From Aggregatibacter actinomycetemcomitans DSM 8324 (GTDB lineage Bacteria; Pseudomonadota; Gammaproteobacteria; Enterobacterales; Pasteurellaceae), in NCBI RefSeq assembly GCF_000372365.1, contig NZ_AQUU01000005.1, forward strand, positions 1 through 52,896: a stretch of 52,896 nucleotides of DNA. Direction: 5' to 3'. Within the stretch, counting starts at the first letter, position 1. Every line of letters starts with the position of its first letter. Position numbers and translations under genes: made by a program. Below, piece by piece: positions 50,390 through 52,896 of this stretch. The notes beneath the pieces are model-generated. The model did no database searches and was not told where the DNA came from. It worked only from the letters and a program-made list of their open reading frames with translations.

Positions 50390-50525
50390 TTACTGAAATT
50401 TTAAGACTATTTTTCCATTCATCGGTGTGCCATCAAGCTTTTCAACTTCGGTAATATAATCTTCAATGAAATTTACCGACGCAATCAGTTTGTCGAATTG
50501 AATTTTACCTTGTTTACAGTCGGAG
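50390..50525 (-). pseudogene. C-terminal remnant of a GatD-like zinc dehydrogenase
   Basis: On the minus strand, one frame without a start reads [20 protein letters not shown], then DYITEVEKLDGTPMNGKIVL, ending KFQ and TAA at 50390. The pattern GK(I/L)....LIA....E......GK(I/V)L is that of the end of medium-chain sugar dehydrogenases such as galactitol-1-phosphate 5-dehydrogenase. Only about 44 codons survive. They are joined directly to the broken gatZ in a different frame, so no fusion protein with this sequence is made. Confidence 0.55.
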
Positions 50526-50934
50526 GAAGGGGCACCGGATCATCAGCACAAGACATTGAAGCATCCAAATGAATTTTAGTAAAACCCGCTTTCGCATAAT
50601 CAATCACCAACGCTTTGGCTTTTTCCATCGCCATTTCAGCCGCTTCATTTTGCCAACAATTCGGTCCCAGATGATCGCCACTTAAAATAATGCGCTCTTT
50701 CGGAAAATTCACTTTTTCCGCTATCTGATAAACGAAAGCTTTAAAATCTGTCGGTTTCATACCGGTATAACCGCCGAATTGATTCACTTGATTAGACGTC
50801 GCTTCAATTAATACATCATTATCCGTCTCCAAATCAAACCGCAACGCTGCTTCAACCACCGGCGGATGCGCCGAACAAACCGAGCAAATTCCCACTTGTT
50901 GCCCTGCTTTATGTTTTTTCACTAATTCTTGCAT
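50485..50934 (-). pseudogene. gatZ: N-terminal fragment of tagatose-bisphosphate aldolase subunit GatZ/KbaZ
   Basis: The first about 135 residues match GatZ/KbaZ, the non-catalytic subunit (about 420 aa) that stabilises the class II aldolase. Matching blocks are [60 protein letters not shown] and [15 protein letters not shown]. After that the reading frame enters unrelated sequence ([13 protein letters not shown]) and stops at 50485. About two thirds of the gene is missing. The start at 50934 is behind AAGGAG, 17 bases after lacD. It is not expected to function. Confidence 0.85.
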
Positions 50935-50951
50935 TGTTGCATTCTCCTTTA

Positions 50952-51902
50952 TTACTTAACCGGTGTTGCGGATTTCATTAATACCTCATTGAGTTCATTG
51001 ATATTTTTTACACCTTGTGTACGTAACCATTCAGCCGCTTGTGCCACGCCTTGAGTTTTAAATGCCTCGGCACTGCCCGCCCAGGTAGCGCGTCCGCACA
51101 ATACGCCATTAAAGGTAGAACCAGCCGATTTGGCAAATTCAAGCGTGTCTTGAAACAATTTCGGCGAAACACCTGCGCTTAGGAAGATAAACGGAATATC
51201 ACTGCAATCGCTTTGCTCTTTAAAAAATGCCTGTGCGCTTTTTTGCGTATAGACATAGTCCTCACCATTTGTAAATCCTTGCACATAATTCATATCTACC
51301 GGAACTTCCACTTTTAAGACATCCACCGCAAAACGTTTATTCGAAAACACTTTCATCGCTTCAATCACTTTTTCAGGTTTCATTTTTGCGAATTCTTTCT
51401 TATACGAAACATTAGAGTCATACGTCAAAATCTCCAAAAAGAACGGCATTTCCTCTGCGATACATTCGGAACCGACGCGTTCTACAAAAGCGGTTTTCAC
51501 CCGATTAATCGCGTCACCCTCATCTACATCAAAGTACAACAGCAATTTCACCGCATCTGCGCCTTTCTCTTTCAACCCCTTAACCGATACGCCGTCAATC
51601 AAATCGGGAAAACGTCCGATTTTGGTTTTGTCATAGCCGGTTTTTTCGTAAGCCATAATTAAACCGCAATGCTGCTCTTTTAATCCCGCTGCCTGCCAGC
51701 CAAATTCCGGATCCAACAAAATGGCTGAAGCCCGTGTCGTCAAGTTCTCGGACACTAACCTTTTAAAAATCTGAAGCTGCTCATCCGTTACCTCTTCACC
51801 CAGCATCCGCTTTAACGCGCCGCGCTGATCAATTGCTAAAGCGCGAAAAATTCGCTCTTTACCGTATAATTTTTCCAACCGTTTTTGTTTTAATATTGTC
51901 AT
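50952..51902 (-). CDS. lacD: Tagatose-1,6-bisphosphate aldolase (class I, LacD type)
   Basis: LacD cleaves tagatose-1,6-bisphosphate to dihydroxyacetone phosphate and glyceraldehyde-3-phosphate. The 316-residue protein shows [15 protein letters not shown] near the N-terminus, and [16 protein letters not shown]. The likely Schiff-base lysine is K197 in [13 protein letters not shown], and [20 protein letters not shown] and [12 protein letters not shown] follow. The start at 51902 has AGGAGA upstream. It is the only intact enzyme gene of the operon; its partners are broken. Upstream lie a CRP-type site and repeated repressor-like sites. Confidence 0.92.
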   Translation of the reverse strand: MTILKQKRLEKLYGKERIFRALAIDQRGALKRMLGEEVTDEQLQIFKRLVSENLTTRASAILLDPEFGWQAAGLKEQHCGLIMAYEKTGYDKTKIGRFPDLIDGVSVKGLKEKGADAVKLLLYFDVDEGDAINRVKTAFVERVGSECIAEEMPFFLEILTYDSNVSYKKEFAKMKPEKVIEAMKVFSNKRFAVDVLKVEVPVDMNYVQGFTNGEDYVYTQKSAQAFFKEQSDCSDIPFIFLSAGVSPKLFQDTLEFAKSAGSTFNGVLCGRATWAGSAEAFKTQGVAQAAEWLRTQGVKNINELNEVLMKSATPVK

Positions 51903-51913
51903 CTTTTTCTCCT

Positions 51914-51944
51914 ACTTTCGATATTCACTTAAAACTTTCGATAT
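51914..51944 (-). promoter_or_regulatory. Two direct repeats of a probable DeoR-family operator before lacD
   Basis: ACTTTCGATAT occurs at 51914-51924 and again at 51934-51944, 20 bases apart, between the inferred transcription start and the lacD ATG. The core ACTTTCG recurs (on the minus strand) before the DeoR gene. Spacing by two helical turns is consistent with binding of one repressor oligomer. Confidence 0.6.
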
Positions 51945-51952
51945 GTTTTGAA

Positions 51953-51981
51953 TTAATAATACATAATAAAATAATTTTGAA
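51953..51981 (-). promoter_or_regulatory. Candidate lacD promoter
   Basis: On the minus strand, -35 TTCAAA (51976-51981), a 17-base spacer and -10 TATTAA (51953-51958). The weak match fits an activator-dependent promoter, and the CRP-like site is centred about 62 bases upstream of the expected start, the classical class I position. Confidence 0.45.
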
Positions 51982-52000
51982 TATGAAAACTTATGAAAGT

Positions 52001-52016
52001 TGTGATCAATATCACA
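52001..52016. promoter_or_regulatory. CRP binding site upstream of lacD
   Basis: TGTGATCAATATCACA is an almost perfect match to the CRP dyad TGTGA-N6-TCACA. It fits catabolite control of a sugar operon. Confidence 0.75.
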
Positions 52017-52150
52017 AAACATTACAAATCGTATTTTCTAAAATTAATAGGCGATGCTTTGCCGGGATTCGAGAGAGAAAAAAGTGCGGTCAAAAATTTT
52101 AGTATTTTTTAAAGTAGAAGTGGTAGGCTAGGACAGGCACCATAGAAATC

Positions 52151-52168
52151 TGTCGGTTACAACCGACA
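52151..52168. repeat. Perfect palindrome in the non-coding right region
   Basis: TGTCGGTTACAACCGACA is a perfect 8-bp inverted repeat around two bases. The 52017-52430 stretch holds no ORF I can support. Besides this it contains an uptake sequence near 52082, a TTGTAAATTACAA dyad (about 52306-52318) and CTGCAAATGCAG (about 52380-52391). Confidence 0.6.
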
Positions 52169-52424
52169 ATAGCTGAAAAGAGATGGTTAAGAACAAAAAA
52201 ACCTCATACAAAAATTTACAAAACAAGTTATTTAATCTTATTTAAAAAGTTTTCTTACTATTTATTAATGAGTTACAGGTCTTCGAAAAAATAGAATGTA
52301 AGCTTTTGTAAATTACAAGTTTTTTTTTCATTTTTACGAACTATTTTTTCTGTTTCTAGTCTTAATAATTGCTAGTGCACTGCAAATGCAGTTGTCTTTA
52401 AAGTTTTCTTATATTTAAGACCTC

Positions 52425-52456
52425 CCCGCTATCCAGAATTGGGTAGCGGTTTTTTC
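52425..52456 (+). terminator. Orphan rho-independent terminator
   Basis: CCGCTATCC and GGGTAGCGG form a stem around AGAATT, followed by TTTTTTCTTTT on the plus strand. No plus-strand gene ends upstream of it within the window since dxs, so it may terminate a small RNA. Confidence 0.75.
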
Positions 52457-52538
52457 TTTTTCGAGAACAGAGAAAAATGTAGTCTATTTTAGAAAGTAGA
52501 TTTCGTACCAAAACGCTTTTCAATTTTCCTGTAAAACC

Positions 52539-52755
52539 CTAACAGGACCTAGCTCCCACCCCCTTATAGTATTCAATAAATTCAAAAATATCCAAACGAC
52601 GATCTATGGTCTCGACTTTATCAATAAAAGAATACACAACACCCAATTTTTCATAAAATGCGCACTGTAGACCTAATTTATTTCGACGATTAAGTAATAA
52701 TTCTCTTAACCAAATATGTTCATTAGAATGAATGGATAATCTTAAATAACGATCC
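52539..52755 (-). pseudogene. C-terminal ORF fragment of unknown family
   Basis: A minus-strand frame of about 70 codons without a start reads RYLRLSIHSNEHIWLRELLL, then NRRNKLGLQCAFYEKLGVVY, then SFIDKVETIDRRLDIFEFIE, ending at a TAG at 52539. The composition looks protein-like, but I do not recognise the family. Its 5' side abuts the hairpin at the end of the IS200/IS605-type element, so the gene was probably cut by that insertion. Confidence 0.4.
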
Positions 52756-52896
52756 GCACGTAAAACGTGCAGTTTTTAGGCTACCTTATAAGGGCCTAGT
52801 ATAAATATCCTCCTTTTTCCTGATTCCTTATATACTCCTCCACAGCCTTTGTATTTAGCCCTACCGTGCTTACATAATAGCCTTTCGACCAAAAAT
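52756..52896 (-). mobile_element. End of an IS200/IS605-family insertion sequence
   Basis: The transposase 3' end (52796-52896) is followed on the minus strand by two subterminal palindromes, one around CCTTATAAGG (overlapping the stop region) and GCACGTAAAACGTGC (52756-52770). IS200/IS605 elements carry such hairpins instead of terminal inverted repeats. The element continues past the window, so its other end and target are unseen. The exact outer boundary is uncertain. Confidence 0.6.
52796..52896 (-). CDS. tnpA: IS200/IS605-family transposase TnpA, C-terminal end (partial)
   Basis: The visible frame reads FWSKGYYVSTVGLNTKAVEE then YIRNQEKGGYLY and a TAG at 52796-52798. FW-x-x-(G/S)Y-(Y/F)-V-x-T-x-G followed by a helix ending Y-I-x-x-Q is the usual C-terminus of Y1 HUH transposases. 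The catalytic Tyr lies in this C-terminal helix region (probably EEYIRNQ). The HUH motif would be upstream, outside the window. Confidence 0.75.
   Translation of the reverse strand, partial: FWSKGYYVSTVGLNTKAVEEYIRNQEKGGYLY

Noticed and set aside
52017-52430. Known small RNA such as GcvB or 6S
   Set aside because: I compared the visible sequence with what I remember of these RNAs and saw no match; only the terminator and palindromes are supportable.

Overview
The window comes from a naturally competent member of the Pasteurellaceae, most likely Aggregatibacter. The Haemophilus-type DNA uptake sequence core AAGTGCGGT (or its complement) occurs roughly forty times, often directly after stop codons and as inverted pairs. 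The block xseB-ispA-dxs, the order glgB-glgX-glgC-glgA-glgP, and a macA-macB-tdeA locus all fit that family. tdeA is the TolC-like gene described next to macAB in A. actinomycetemcomitans. No rRNA, tRNA or CRISPR array was recognised. The genus call is inference; the family call is strong.

Layout. 1-370: decayed IS3-family end. 374-12968: sbcB, a DMT permease, and the MukBEF condensin genes, which are split because a fused lplT-aas phospholipid-repair gene (frameshifted) lies between mukF and mukE. 13148-16058: pbpG, a lipoprotein, rplY and a DedA-family membrane protein. 16177-26502: a compact glycogen operon on the minus strand (unknown ORF, glgB, glgX, glgC, glgA, glgP), with ATGA overlaps between its first three genes. 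26602-28778: a ycgN-like gene and glnS. 29000-33588: macA, macB and tdeA, a complete tripartite efflux system. 33861-35402: a secreted subtype-B-tannase-like esterase.

35588-38603 is a foreign, very AT-rich island without uptake sequences. It has repeats resembling a Mu-type left end, a Mu-type HTH regulator, a small unknown gene, a duplicated operator in a divergent promoter region, a short Ner-like gene, and a KAP-like P-loop NTPase where a Mu transposase gene would be expected. This is the best candidate for an undescribed system: a phage-type genetic switch apparently driving a putative defence-type ATPase.

38613-49446 returns to core genes: yjdM, a DMT permease, a frameshifted RluA-type pseudouridine synthase, lysO, clsA, a histidine phosphatase, accD-folC, then xseB-ispA-dxs. 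49566-51902 is the scar of a galactitol/tagatose operon. lacD, the first third of gatZ, the last codons of a gatD-like dehydrogenase and a gatR-like DeoR regulator remain. The order suggests a single deletion that removed the PTS genes, while the CRP and repressor sites upstream look intact. 51903-52896 is mostly non-coding. It holds hairpins, an orphan terminator, a broken ORF, and the 3' end of an IS200/IS605-type transposase that runs off the window.
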